A stretch of DNA of 64,000 nt from Arthrobacter sp. Soil763 (GCF_001428365.1 NZ_LMSH01000002.1:824874-888873); one strand, 5' to 3'; shown: positions 26,581-36,166, counted from the first letter of the stretch. The notes: generated by a model from the letters alone, not told the origin. Numbers and translations are program-made.

Positions 26581-26620
26581 TTTGACGCTGTTTGATGCAT
26601 TTTGATGCGTTTTGATGCTG
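26581..26620. repeat. Four tandem 10-bp repeats, TTTGATGCNN
   Basis: The units TTTGACGCTG, TTTGATGCAT, TTTGATGCGT and TTTGATGCTG follow each other without gaps. This AT-rich block sits 53 bases upstream of the LysM start and 100 bases upstream of the opposite gene's start. The period is close to one DNA turn, so a protein bound to every unit would line up on one face of the helix. A regulatory site is likely but unproven. Confidence 0.75.
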
Positions 26621-26686
26621 TTAAATGAGTCTGCGCGTGGGGCGGCCGCGCTGTCTAGGGCCATGCGGAGGCCTGTGGATTACCCG

Positions 26687-26715
26687 TTGACCGCTTCCCG
26701 CCGCGCGCTTACGCT
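26687..26715 (+). promoter_or_regulatory. Leaderless promoter, TTGACC-N17-TACGCT
   Basis: The -35 TTGACC is at 26687-26692 and the -10 TACGCT at 26710-26715, with a spacer of 17 bases. The ATG begins six bases after the -10, so the transcript should start at the start codon itself. There is no Shine-Dalgarno, which agrees. Confidence 0.8.
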
Positions 26716-26721
26716 GGCGCC

Positions 26722-27294
26722 ATGCGTTGGGACGCCCTGTTTGCCGATCTGGAGGCCCAGCTCGCCGCGGGAGGACGCCTGGAGCTCGAAGCAGAAATCG
26801 GGGAGCGCGCGCGGGCGGACGCCGCAACCGTCGAATTGGCTGACCGGCTGCGGGGCTCCGTAGGCCTGCGGATCGCCGTCCATCTCGCCTCCGGCGCGGT
26901 CTACGAAGGCACCTTGAGTCACGCGGGCAGCGAATGGCTGGTGCTCGACGAGGAGCGGCACCAGTTGCTGGTTCCCCACACCGCGGTCCTCCGCTTTGCG
27001 GGCCTGTCCCGGCTGGCCGTTGCCGCCGGCTCGGCCGTCCGCCAGCGGCTGGGCCTGTCGAGTGCGCTGCGTGAGCTTACCCGCGACCGAGCCCGGGTGA
27101 CTGTGATCGTGTCGCGGGGCGCGGCGGGCGAATCCGTACTGCATGGCGTGATTGACCGGGTGGGCCGGGACTTCCTGGACCTGGCGGTCACCGGCCCCGG
27201 GGAGGAACGCCGTCCGGCGAACGTGAGCGGGACGGCGACCATCCCCTTCGGCGCCCTCGCCGGACTGCGGTCGGTCCGCGGCGCCGAGGGGTGA
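26722..27294 (+). CDS. Conserved hypothetical protein
   Basis: A 190-residue acidic-to-neutral soluble protein that I do not recognise by name. The N-terminal 40 residues look helical (W-D-A-L-F-A-D-L-E-A-Q-L), the rest alternates short beta-like stretches with Gly (R-I-A-V-H-L-A-S-G-A-V-Y-E-G-T-L and later V-L-H-G-V-I-D-R-V-G-R-D-F-L-D-L). The two G-x-L/V-x-x-V/A-G-x-D/E-W/F-L segments near residues 65-80 and 138-155 resemble each other, so it may hold a duplicated small barrel (Sm-like or PRC-like). Strong G+C third positions and a clear leaderless promoter support it as a real gene. It converges on the small regulator gene with a ten-base gap. Confidence 0.75.
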   Translation: MRWDALFADLEAQLAAGGRLELEAEIGERARADAATVELADRLRGSVGLRIAVHLASGAVYEGTLSHAGSEWLVLDEERHQLLVPHTAVLRFAGLSRLAVAAGSAVRQRLGLSSALRELTRDRARVTVIVSRGAAGESVLHGVIDRVGRDFLDLAVTGPGEERRPANVSGTATIPFGALAGLRSVRGAEG

Positions 27295-27303
27295 GGTCCC
27301 GGC

Positions 27304-27519
27304 TTAGTTGCCTTTAGCCCTGGCTTCCTCGATCATGCGGCTCGCCTCGGCGTAGCGCTCCTGGATGTACTGCTCCAGCATCGATTCCTCGACCCGCCAT
27401 TGACCGCGGCCGCCCACCTGGATGGCTTTGAGTTGTCCGCTGCGGACCAGGGCGTAGGCGGCCGGAGAGTTGATCTGCAGCTGCTCGGCCACGTCGGCGA
27501 GGGTCAGGAAGCGAGGCAT
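27304..27519 (-). CDS. BldC-like small helix-turn-helix regulator
   Basis: A 71-residue protein consisting almost wholly of a MerR/excisionase-like winged helix (HTH_17): F-L-T-L-A-D-V-A-E-Q-L-Q-I, then A-Y-A-L-V-R-S-G-Q-L-K-A-I-Q-V-G-G-R-G-Q-W-R-V, then a short helical tail. BldC-type regulators of Actinobacteria have this size and layout and bind direct repeats as head-to-tail chains. I chose the ATG at 27519 (M-P-R-F-L); an in-frame upstream ATG at 27564 gives an unlikely Arg/Gln-rich extension. No strong Shine-Dalgarno is seen. The gene converges on the hypothetical gene at 26722 and is divergent from the SAF-domain gene. Confidence 0.85.
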   Translation of the reverse strand: MPRFLTLADVAEQLQINSPAAYALVRSGQLKAIQVGGRGQWRVEESMLEQYIQERYAEASRMIEEARAKGN

Positions 27520-27684
27520 GTGTACATTTTGCCACCGTTGGCGGCGTTTAGGGCCGTTATCCACACGATGGGCCGGTTTGCCGCTGCATCTTCCCGCAGG
27601 CGGGCTGATTCGTCACAATGGGCGGGACAACAGGGGTGTCCGGCGCCGTGGCCCGGACCGCGGCTACAGGGGGAGCGGGGACGC

Positions 27685-28326
27685 ATGGGTGTGGGCACGG
27701 TGGAAGGCGGCGCGCGGCTGAAGAAACCCTCCTGGAAAGATCCGCGGCTGCTGATAGGCATCCTGTTGGTGCTTGCCTCCGTCGCCGGGGTGGTCTCCCT
27801 GGTGGCGGCGGCCGACCAGACCACCGAGGCCTACGCCGCCAGCGAGCCCATTGCGGTGGGCGAACGGCTGGACGCGGACAAGCTCCACCGCGTGCGGGTG
27901 CGGCTGAACGACGTCGAGCCGCACTACCTCACCCCGGAATCGGGGGTTCCCGGGGACCTTGTCGCAGTCCAGCGCGTCGGCAAGGACCAGTTGCTGCCGC
28001 GGGAGAGTTTCGGCCAGCCGGACGGGCTGGACCGTAAGCCCCTCGCCCTCACCGTCGAGGAGGCGCTGCCGCCGCAGGCTGTCGCCGGTTCCCGGGTGGA
28101 TGTCTGGGTCGCACTGCCGGACGTGCGCAACGGCTACGGCGAGCCGGCGCTGGTGCTGCCGGGAGCCGAAATCGCCCAGCTCACGCCCGGCAGCACGGCC
28201 CTGGGCTCCCAGCGGGCCACGGTGGTGATGGTCCTGGTCCCGGACGGGCAGATGCCCAAACTGCTCGGCGCACAGGCCAACAAGGCGAGAATCTCGGTCG
28301 TCTGGAACCCCGGCGGAGCGGGCTGA
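27685..28326 (+). CDS. SAF-domain membrane protein (CpaB-like)
   Basis: A 213-residue protein with one membrane helix at about residues 20-42 (L-L-I-G-I-L-L-V-L-A-S-V-A-G-V-V-S-L-V) followed by an external SAF domain (I-A-V-G-E-R-L-D-A-D-K-L ... V-A-V-Q-R-V-G-K-D-Q-L-L). SAF domains of this form occur in CpaB/FlgA proteins of pilus and flagellar assembly. I start it at ATG 27685; the longer open frame upstream runs through the divergent gene. Its stop and the next start share bases (TGATG, 28324-28328). Other Tad/Flp pilus genes are not nearby, so a pilus role is not established. Confidence 0.82.
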   Translation: MGVGTVEGGARLKKPSWKDPRLLIGILLVLASVAGVVSLVAAADQTTEAYAASEPIAVGERLDADKLHRVRVRLNDVEPHYLTPESGVPGDLVAVQRVGKDQLLPRESFGQPDGLDRKPLALTVEEALPPQAVAGSRVDVWVALPDVRNGYGEPALVLPGAEIAQLTPGSTALGSQRATVVMVLVPDGQMPKLLGAQANKARISVVWNPGGAG

Positions 28327-29678
28327 TGGGCATCCCCGTGGTCACGGTCGGCCGGTCCGGGGACGCCCTGGTGGACGGGCTGGAACGGCTGCACGGTCCG
28401 GTCTCAGTGGTCCGCCGCTGCAGCGAACTCGCAGAGTTGCTGGCCGCCTGCCAGACGGGCCTGGCCCGCGCCGCCGTCGTCGCCGACGGGTCCGAGGAAC
28501 TGACCGCCTCGCTCGTAGACCGGCTCTCCGCCGTCGGCGTTGCCGTCGTGGCACTGGCCGACGGCCCCGAGGAGTCCGCCCGGCTGCGGGGCATCGGCGT
28601 CACCGCCGAGGTCCCGGGCGTCGAGCCGGGCGCGCTGGCGGCCGTCATCGAGGACGCGGTGGCGCAGCTCGCAACGGGCCTGCCCCCGTCGTTTCCGCGT
28701 GCCTCCGACGACCACGGAGCGGTGCCGCCCGCTGCCGGCGGGCGTGGGCGGCCTCCGGGGCGGCCCGGTGCCGAGCACCCGGCCCCGCACGCGGGGCAGC
28801 CTGTTGCCTCCGGTCCGGGCACGGGGAGGATCATTGCGGTGTGGGGCCCGGCGGGCGCCCCCGGCCGCACCCTCATCGCTGCCAACATGGCGGCGGAGCT
28901 GGCAGCGGAGGGCCGGTCGGTGCTGCTGGTCGACGCCGACAGCTACGGCGCCAGCGTGGCCGCGGTCCTGGGGCTGCTTGATGAGTCGGCTGGTCTGGCG
29001 CAGGCCTGCCGGTTGGCGGACCAGGGCCTGCTGGACTGCGCGGCCCTGCTCAAGGTTGCCGTGCCGGTCGCCACCCGCACCGGCACCTTCCGGGTGCTGA
29101 CCGGCATCACCCGAGCAGACCGCTGGACCGAGCTCCGGGCCGCCGCGCTGGCCTTGGTCTACGAACGGGCCCGGGAAGCCGCCGAGGTCACCGTCATTGA
29201 CACCGGGTTCTGCCTGGAGGCCGACGAGGAGCTCAGCTTCGACTCGATGGCGCCGCGCCGGAACGCCGCAACGCTGCGCAGCCTGGAACTGGCCGACACG
29301 GTGTACGCCGTCGGCGCCGCCGATCCGGTCGGCGTGCCCCGGCTGGTCCGCGGGCTGGCCGAACTGGAGGCGGCCGTCCCGCAGGCCTCGCCGCGTGTGG
29401 TCCTGAACAAGGTGCGGTCCGCCGCCGTCGGCCGGTCGCCCGAGCGGCAGCTGCGCGAGGCCTGGGCCCGGTACGGCCCCGCCGCGCCGCTGGAGGCATT
29501 CCTTCCCGCCGACCCCGCGGCCTGCGACGCCGCCCTGCTCTCCGGCTCGCTGCTGGTCGAGTCCGCGCCGGACTCACCGCTGCGGAGGGCCATCGCCGGG
29601 CTCGTTTGTGCAACCGTCCAGCGAAATCGGAAATCCTCTGTCTTTTCTTCCACAGCAATGCGCGGGGTAAAGGGCTAG
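28326..29678 (+). CDS. MinD/CpaE-like P-loop ATPase
   Basis: A 450-residue protein with an N-terminal receiver-like region (residues 1-115, beta strands with A-A-V-V-A-D-G-S), a disordered Gly/Pro linker, and a C-terminal SIMIBI-class ATPase of the ParA/MinD/CpaE type. The P-loop reads W-G-P-A-G-A-P-G-R-T-L-I-A-A-N near residue 180, with Arg where MinD-type proteins have Lys. Switch-like V-L-L-V-D-A-D-S-Y-G follows. CpaE proteins place pilus machines in the cell; with CpaB-like protein upstream this suggests a two-gene surface or localisation module. Whether it hydrolyses ATP with Arg in the P-loop is open. Confidence 0.82.
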   Translation: MGIPVVTVGRSGDALVDGLERLHGPVSVVRRCSELAELLAACQTGLARAAVVADGSEELTASLVDRLSAVGVAVVALADGPEESARLRGIGVTAEVPGVEPGALAAVIEDAVAQLATGLPPSFPRASDDHGAVPPAAGGRGRPPGRPGAEHPAPHAGQPVASGPGTGRIIAVWGPAGAPGRTLIAANMAAELAAEGRSVLLVDADSYGASVAAVLGLLDESAGLAQACRLADQGLLDCAALLKVAVPVATRTGTFRVLTGITRADRWTELRAAALALVYERAREAAEVTVIDTGFCLEADEELSFDSMAPRRNAATLRSLELADTVYAVGAADPVGVPRLVRGLAELEAAVPQASPRVVLNKVRSAAVGRSPERQLREAWARYGPAAPLEAFLPADPAACDAALLSGSLLVESAPDSPLRRAIAGLVCATVQRNRKSSVFSSTAMRGVKG

Positions 29679-29736
29679 GCTCGCCATGAGGGCCGCAACG
29701 GTGCGGCCAGAAACTTTGTGATGGAGGCGTTTGTCG

Positions 29737-32700
29737 ATGTCGTCTGGGTCCAGCGTGGAGGATCAACCCGTTTCGATCGGTGCCGGTGAAGGGTACTTCG
29801 CGGACTACTACGAGCACCTCGCAGAGGAGGACGCCCGCGCCTACGGCGAGGATGTCCTGAACGCCCGGTCCCAGGCACACCTGCAGGCGGCCGCCGTGCG
29901 GCGTCCCGGCGTACCGAACATTTCGATTGCCGACGAGGCCGAATCGAGCGTCGTCTACATCGTCACCGACGACATGCCCTTCCTTGTCGATTCGGTCAAC
30001 GCCGAGCTGGTCCGGCAGAAGACCGCCATCCGCCTCGTGATCCACCCGCTCTTCGTCGTCACCCGCAACCGCGAGACCGGCCGGCTGGTCAAGGTTTCCC
30101 GGGTGCCCTCCCACCTGGGCATCTCCAGCGGCGACACGGCAGCGATGCCGAACCTCTCGCACCTGATCGCCGAGGGTGACAACGCCTCCCACATGGAGTC
30201 CTGGATCGCCGTCGAGATCGATCCGGTCGGCGACGCCAAGCGCGCGGAGCTCATCGAGGGCCTTTCCCGGGTGCTCGGTGACGTGCGCGCCGCCGTCGAG
30301 GACTGGCCGAAAATGCGCAACAAGGCCCACGAGGTCTCCGACGGGCTGGACCAGGTGGCGAACGCCGGCCAGATCGCCGGGCTCCGGCAGGCGCAGGAAT
30401 TGCTGCGCTGGCTCGACGACGGGAACTTCACCTTCCTGGGCTACCGCGAATACGACCTGCGGAACGAATCCGGCGAAGACGTGCTCGAACTGCGGGAAGA
30501 CAGCGGCCTGGGCCTGTTGCGCAACAGCGCCGACATGCAGCACCAGATCCAGCACCTGACCGAGACCGGCCGACGGAAGGCCCGCGAGAAGAGCGCCCTG
30601 GTGATCACCAAGGCGAACTCGCGCTCGACGGTGCACCGCCCGGCCTACCTGGACTACATCGGCGTGAAAAGCTTCGACGCGGCCGGCAACGTCAACGGCG
30701 AACGGCGCTTCATCGGCCTGTTCGCGACCACCGCCTACGCCGGCTCCGTGCGCGAGATCCCGGTTGTGCGCGAAAAGGTCGACGCCGTGCTGCGGGACGC
30801 CGGCTTCCCGCCGGACTCACACTCCGGCAAGGACCTCCTCGGCATCCTTGAAACCTACCCGCGCGATGAGCTCTTCCAGATCGAGGTCCCCGACCTGGCC
30901 GCCATCACCACCGGAATCCAGCGCCTGCAGGAGCGCCGCCGCACCCGGCTGTTCCTCCGGCCGGACATTTACGGCCGCTTCATGTCGGCCCTGGTCTACC
31001 TTCCCCGTGACCGCTACACCACCAACGTCCGGCTGCGCATCGAGCAGGAACTGCGTGAGACGTTCAACGCCGTCTCGATCGACTACGAGGCGCGGATGAC
31101 CGAATCCGCCCTCGCCCGCCTGTTCTTCAGGATCCGGCTGCCCAAGGACGCCGATCCCAGCGGCATCAACGCCGACGAACTCGAGAAGCGGCTGGTCCGC
31201 GCGGCCCGCTCGTGGAGCGAGGGCATCGCCGAGGTGCTGCGCGCACGGGCCGGCGCCGACGGCGAAAACGGCGCCAAGGAACTCGCCTCGCTGTGGGCCG
31301 AGGCCTTCCCCGCCAGCTACCGCGTCGACTACGAAGTCGAGGACGCGCTCGAGGATATCGCCCGGTTCGAACAGCACGGCGCTGCCGCCCGGACAGAAAC
31401 GGGCAAGGCCGGCGGGGAACGGCCCGGCGTGCACGTCTACCTGCCCGAGGGTGCCGGTGCCACGCTGGAGGAGGACGCCCGCGTCAAGCTCTACATGCTC
31501 GAGCCCAAGAGCCTGAGCCAGATCCTGCCCTACTTCCACAACCTGGGCCTCGAGGTCCTCGACGAGCGCCCCTTCGAGATCGAAACGGCCGACCGCCGCG
31601 ACTTCTTCCTCTACGACCTCGGCCTGAAGTACCCCGCCGGCGTGGACCCGGAACGCACCGGCGCCCTGCTCGGCGAGTCCTTCGGCGCTGCCGTCTCCGG
31701 CGCGGTCGAGTCCGACAGCTTCGACCGCCTCGTTTTGCGCGAGGGCATGCACTGGCGGCAGGTCGTCGTGCTGCGCGCCTACGCCAAGTACATGCGGCAG
31801 ATGGGCAACACCAACTCCTTCGAGTTCATGGCCGACACGCTGCTGGCGAACCCGGACGTCACCCGCGGACTGAACGCGCTGTTCGCGGCCCGCTTCGACC
31901 CCGCGCTGCCCGAGGCGGACCGCGCGGCACGGCAGGAGGAGGTCCGCGCCGCGCTGGACACGGCCATCGAACAGGTTGCCACCCTCGACGCCGACCGGGT
32001 GCTGCGCACCCTCAAGAACCTGATCCAGGCCACGGTCCGGACCAACTTCTACCAGAACAAGACGCACGTCAGCTTCAAGCTTGACCCTTCCGGCATCGAC
32101 GGCCTGCCGTTCCCGCGCCCGGTGTTCGAGATCTGGGTCTACTCTCCCCGGGTTGAAGGAGTGCACCTGCGCTTCGGCAAGGTTGCCCGCGGCGGCCTTC
32201 GCTGGTCCGACCGGCGCGAGGACTTCCGCACCGAAATCCTCGGCCTGGTCAAGGCCCAGACCGTCAAGAACGCGGTCATCGTTCCGACCGGCGCCAAGGG
32301 CGGGTTCTACGCCAAGCAGTTGCCGGATCCCGCCGCGGACCGCAGCGCCTGGATGGCTGAGGGCGTGGAGAGCTACAAGACGTTCATCCGCGGCCTGCTG
32401 GACGTCACGGACAATCTCGTGACGACGGCGGACGGCGAGACCGTCGTGCCGCCCGCCGACGTCGTACGCCACGACAGCGACGATTCCTACCTCGTCGTCG
32501 CGGCGGACAAGGGGACGGCATCGTTCTCCGACATCGCCAACGGCCTCGCCGCCGAGTACGGCTTCTGGCTCGGGGACGCCTTCGCCTCCGGCGGTTCGGT
32601 GGGCTATGACCACAAGGCCATGGGCATCACCGCCCGGGGCGCGTGGGAGTCCGTCAAACGCCACTTCAGCGAGCTGGGCCTGGATACGCAGGCGGAACCG

Positions 32701-34605
32701 TTCACCGTCGTCGGCGTCGGCGACATGTCCGGGGACGTCTTCGGCAACGGCATGCTGCTCTCCCGGCACATCCGGCTGCTCGCGGCATTCGACCACCGGC
32801 ACATCTTCCTCGATCCCAACCCGGACGAGGCAGCCTCGTTCGAAGAGCGGCAGCGGCTCTTCGAGCTGCCCCGCTCCTCCTGGGACGACTATGACAAGTC
32901 GCTGATCAGCGAGGGCGGCGGCGTCTTCGCCCGCCAGGCCAAGTCCATTCCCGTCTCCGCTCAGGTCCGGGCCGCGCTGGGGCTGCCGGAAGGCACCACC
33001 CAGCTCAGCCCGCCGGAGCTGCTCCGGGCGATCCTCCTCGCCCCGGCGGACCTGCTCTACAACGGCGGCATCGGCACCTACGTGAAGGCCTCCACCGAGA
33101 CGAACGGCGAGGTCGGCGACAAGGCCAATGACGCCATCCGCGTCGACGGCCGCGAGCTGCGCGTCAAGGTGGTCGGCGAGGGCGGCAACCTGGGCATGAC
33201 CCAGCGGGGCCGGATCGAGGCCGCGCTACAGGGCGTCATCCTCAACACCGACGCGATCGACAACTCGGCAGGCGTGGACTGCTCCGACCACGAGGTCAAC
33301 ATCAAGATCTTCGTGGACCGCATGGTGGCTGCCGGCAAGCTCGACCCGGCCGAGCGCGCCGACTTCCTGGCGTCCATGACCGACGAGGTCGGCCGCCTGG
33401 TGCTTGAGGACAACATCGACCAGAACATCCTGCTGCTCAACGACCGGATGCGGGTGGCCGAATGGAGCCCCAGCTACGAGCGGCTGATGGACTGGCTGGA
33501 AAAGTCCGCCGACCTCAAGCGCGACCTGGAGGCACTGCCGACCACCGAGACCCTGCGGGAACGCCTCGAACAGGGCCAGGGCCTGACCTCGCCGGAGCTG
33601 TCCGTGCTGGCGGCCTACGCCAAGATCGAGCTCGCCACCGCACTGCGGGACAGCGACCTGGCCGAGGACCCGTGGTTCCGCGAAACGCTGCGGGCCTACT
33701 TCCCGAAGCAGCTGCGTGAGCGCTTCGACGCGGAACTGGACAGCCACCCGCTGCGCCGGGAAATCATCGCCACCGTCGTCGCCAACGACATGATCAACAT
33801 GGGCGGCATCACGTTCGCGTTCCGCGCCATGGAGGAGACCTCGGCACCCGAGGCCGCCGTCGCGAAGGCGTTCGTCGCGCTGCGCGAAGTCTACGAGCTG
33901 GACATCATGGTGGCCGAGCTCAACGAACTGCCGGCGTCGTTCCCGACCGAGCACTGGAGCACCGTCCACCTGGACATCCGCCGGCTGCTGGACCGGGCGG
34001 TCCGCTGGGTTCTCGGACAGGGCAATGCCGCACGGCCGATCGCCGAGATCGTGGCCGAATTCAAGCCCCTGATGGACCCGATGCGGGCCCGGCTGCTGGA
34101 CTACCTGCGCGGCGGCGACCGCGAACGGGTCTCCCAGTGGCTGGAGAAGGCCCGTAGCTGGGAGCTGCCGGAGGATCTGGCGCACCGCTGGGCCGAGCTG
34201 TTCGAGAGCTTCGTCCTCCTGGACATCGCCAAGATCGTGCACGCCGGGAACGAGCCGGTGGAGAACATCGCGCACGTCTACTACACGGTGTTCGACCGCT
34301 TCCACGTCGATTCGCTGCTGGAAAGGATCACCAAGCTGCCGCGGAAGGACCGGTGGCAGGCGCTGGCCCGTGCGGCGCTGCGCGATGATCTGTACTCGAC
34401 CGTTACGGACATGACGACGGCGGTCCTGGCATCGACCCCCGCTGACCTCTCGGCCGAAGAGCGGCTGGCGGCGTGGGAGGGCCAGAACGTCGAGCAACTG
34501 GGACGGGCGAAGAGCATGTTCGATGAGGTCAACGCCCTCGAGGCCGATGACATGGCCTCGCTCTCGGTAGCATTGAGGCTCTTGAGGTCAATCGTCCGAC
34601 GCTAG
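29737..34605 (+). CDS. gdh: NAD-specific glutamate dehydrogenase, large (about 180 kDa) class
   Basis: It oxidises glutamate to 2-oxoglutarate and ammonia with NAD, feeding carbon into the TCA cycle. The 1622-residue length is typical of the large NAD-GDH class. The long N-terminal regulatory part with ACT-like segments is followed by the catalytic domain, where V-A-R-G-G-L-R-W-S-D-R and V-K-N-A-V-I-V-P-T-G-A-K-G-G-F (about residues 825-860) carry substrate-binding Lys and Arg residues. The Rossmann part shows G-V-G-D-M-S-G-D-V-F-G-N-G near residue 993. I chose ATG 29737 because GGAGG (29723-29727) is nine bases upstream; the TTG at 29731 would be only three bases away. pdtaS follows. Confidence 0.97.
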   Translation: MSSGSSVEDQPVSIGAGEGYFADYYEHLAEEDARAYGEDVLNARSQAHLQAAAVRRPGVPNISIADEAESSVVYIVTDDMPFLVDSVNAELVRQKTAIRLVIHPLFVVTRNRETGRLVKVSRVPSHLGISSGDTAAMPNLSHLIAEGDNASHMESWIAVEIDPVGDAKRAELIEGLSRVLGDVRAAVEDWPKMRNKAHEVSDGLDQVANAGQIAGLRQAQELLRWLDDGNFTFLGYREYDLRNESGEDVLELREDSGLGLLRNSADMQHQIQHLTETGRRKAREKSALVITKANSRSTVHRPAYLDYIGVKSFDAAGNVNGERRFIGLFATTAYAGSVREIPVVREKVDAVLRDAGFPPDSHSGKDLLGILETYPRDELFQIEVPDLAAITTGIQRLQERRRTRLFLRPDIYGRFMSALVYLPRDRYTTNVRLRIEQELRETFNAVSIDYEARMTESALARLFFRIRLPKDADPSGINADELEKRLVRAARSWSEGIAEVLRARAGADGENGAKELASLWAEAFPASYRVDYEVEDALEDIARFEQHGAAARTETGKAGGERPGVHVYLPEGAGATLEEDARVKLYMLEPKSLSQILPYFHNLGLEVLDERPFEIETADRRDFFLYDLGLKYPAGVDPERTGALLGESFGAAVSGAVESDSFDRLVLREGMHWRQVVVLRAYAKYMRQMGNTNSFEFMADTLLANPDVTRGLNALFAARFDPALPEADRAARQEEVRAALDTAIEQVATLDADRVLRTLKNLIQATVRTNFYQNKTHVSFKLDPSGIDGLPFPRPVFEIWVYSPRVEGVHLRFGKVARGGLRWSDRREDFRTEILGLVKAQTVKNAVIVPTGAKGGFYAKQLPDPAADRSAWMAEGVESYKTFIRGLLDVTDNLVTTADGETVVPPADVVRHDSDDSYLVVAADKGTASFSDIANGLAAEYGFWLGDAFASGGSVGYDHKAMGITARGAWESVKRHFSELGLDTQAEPFTVVGVGDMSGDVFGNGMLLSRHIRLLAAFDHRHIFLDPNPDEAASFEERQRLFELPRSSWDDYDKSLISEGGGVFARQAKSIPVSAQVRAALGLPEGTTQLSPPELLRAILLAPADLLYNGGIGTYVKASTETNGEVGDKANDAIRVDGRELRVKVVGEGGNLGMTQRGRIEAALQGVILNTDAIDNSAGVDCSDHEVNIKIFVDRMVAAGKLDPAERADFLASMTDEVGRLVLEDNIDQNILLLNDRMRVAEWSPSYERLMDWLEKSADLKRDLEALPTTETLRERLEQGQGLTSPELSVLAAYAKIELATALRDSDLAEDPWFRETLRAYFPKQLRERFDAELDSHPLRREIIATVVANDMINMGGITFAFRAMEETSAPEAAVAKAFVALREVYELDIMVAELNELPASFPTEHWSTVHLDIRRLLDRAVRWVLGQGNAARPIAEIVAEFKPLMDPMRARLLDYLRGGDRERVSQWLEKARSWELPEDLAHRWAELFESFVLLDIAKIVHAGNEPVENIAHVYYTVFDRFHVDSLLERITKLPRKDRWQALARAALRDDLYSTVTDMTTAVLASTPADLSAEERLAAWEGQNVEQLGRAKSMFDEVNALEADDMASLSVALRLLRSIVRR

Positions 34606-34639
34606 GGCTGCCGGCCCCCGCGTCGCAAATGGAGGTGCT

Positions 34640-36109
34640 GTGGCAATCTTTACGGACCCTATCAGGGAGCATGCTGATTTCGGGCCGGGGGATGCCGAGT
34701 GGCTGCACCTGCTCGTGGGGGACTGGCAGATGGTCGCCGACCTCGCCTTCGCCGACCTTGCCCTGTGGTTCCCGCACCCGGAGCTGGGGTACGTGGCCCT
34801 GGCCCACGTGCGGCCCTCCACCACGCATACGGTGTTCCACGCCGACTTCGTGGGGGAGGGCATCCGGTCGGACCTGAAGCGGCTCGTGGACAAGGCGTGG
34901 GAGAGCCGGACCATCGAACGCTCCAACGAGACCAACTGGAGCAGCGACATGGCCATGCGGGTCGAGGCCGTTCCGATGGTTCGCAACGGCCGGACCCTGG
35001 CGATCGTGACCTCGCATATGGACCTCTCCAGCTCGCGGATGCCCTCGAGGCTGGAGCTGACCTACCGGCAATGCGCCTACGACCTGCTGCGGATGGGCAC
35101 CCTGGGCCTCTGGCCCGACTTCGCCTCGCCGACCGGGTCGCGCCGCGGCGCGCCGCGCGTCGGCGACGGGCTGATCCGCCTCGACGCCGAGGGGATCGTG
35201 CAGTACGCCAGCCCGAACGGCGTTTCCGCCTTCCGCCGGCTCGGTGACGGCGAGTCGCTCGAGGGCCGGTCGCTGGCCGAAGTCACCGCGGGCCTGCTCC
35301 GGGACCGCCGGATGGTGGACGAAACCCTGCCGCTGGTGGTCACCGGGCGGATGCCGTGGCGTAGTGAGATCGAATCGCGCGGCGTGAGCCTGTCGCTGCG
35401 GGCAATTCCGCTGCGGGACGAGCAACAGCGCTTCGGCGCGCTGGTGCTGTGCCGCGACGTCTCCGAGCTGCGCCGCCGCGAGATGGAGCTCGTCACCAAG
35501 GACGCCACCATCCGCGAAATCCACCACCGGGTCAAGAACAACCTGCAAACCGTGGCCGCCCTGCTGCGCATGCAGTCGCGCCGCATGGTCAGCGACGAAG
35601 CCAAGCAGGGACTCGAACAGGCGATGCGCCGGGTGGCGACCATCGCCCTCGTCCACGAGACCCTGTCCCAGGGCCTGACCCAGAGCGTGGACTTCGACGA
35701 GCTGATCGGCCGTCAGTTCCGGCTCTCGGCCGAGGTCGCCTCGCCGTCCCAGCAGGTAAAGACCCAGCGCTCAGGCCAGTTCGGCGAGCTGCCCAGCGAC
35801 CTCGCCACGCCGCTGGCCCTGGTCATCAACGAGCTCGTGACCAACGCCGTCGAACACGGCCTTGAGGGCCGCGCCGGGACGGTATGGCTGCTCGCGGACC
35901 GCTCCGAAAGCGAGGAGGGGGACGAGCTGCTGACCGTGACGGTGGCGGACGACGGCGTGGGCCTGCCGGCCGGGTCCTACACCGAGGGCCTCGGCCTGCA
36001 GATCGTGCGCACGCTGGTCACGAGCGAACTCGGCGGCAGCATCCAGTGGAAGCCCCGCGACGGCGGCGGCACCGCGGTGCAGATCGTCCTCAGCCTGGCC
36101 AGGCGCTGA
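34640..36109 (+). CDS. pdtaS: Soluble sensor histidine kinase, PdtaS type
   Basis: A 489-residue cytoplasmic kinase without membrane helices. The order is an N-terminal GAF-like domain (about residues 1-150), a PAS domain (about 170-280), the HisKA_2 box E-I-H-H-R-V-K-N-N-L-Q-T-V-A-A-L-L-R with His295 the expected phospho-acceptor, and a HATPase domain with N-E-L-V-T-N-A-V-E-H and D-D-G-V-G-L-P. This is the PdtaS family, which signals to the RNA-binding antiterminator PdtaR. The pdtaR gene is not in the window. Start GTG has GGAGG four bases upstream. The placement next to whiB1 matches mycobacteria (Rv3220c-Rv3219). Confidence 0.93.
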   Translation: MAIFTDPIREHADFGPGDAEWLHLLVGDWQMVADLAFADLALWFPHPELGYVALAHVRPSTTHTVFHADFVGEGIRSDLKRLVDKAWESRTIERSNETNWSSDMAMRVEAVPMVRNGRTLAIVTSHMDLSSSRMPSRLELTYRQCAYDLLRMGTLGLWPDFASPTGSRRGAPRVGDGLIRLDAEGIVQYASPNGVSAFRRLGDGESLEGRSLAEVTAGLLRDRRMVDETLPLVVTGRMPWRSEIESRGVSLSLRAIPLRDEQQRFGALVLCRDVSELRRREMELVTKDATIREIHHRVKNNLQTVAALLRMQSRRMVSDEAKQGLEQAMRRVATIALVHETLSQGLTQSVDFDELIGRQFRLSAEVASPSQQVKTQRSGQFGELPSDLATPLALVINELVTNAVEHGLEGRAGTVWLLADRSESEEGDELLTVTVADDGVGLPAGSYTEGLGLQIVRTLVTSELGGSIQWKPRDGGGTAVQIVLSLARR

Positions 36110-36166
36110 CACCCGCTCCGCCGCGGCGGTCCTGCTGCGGCGGCCCTGCGGCGGGACCTGAATGTA

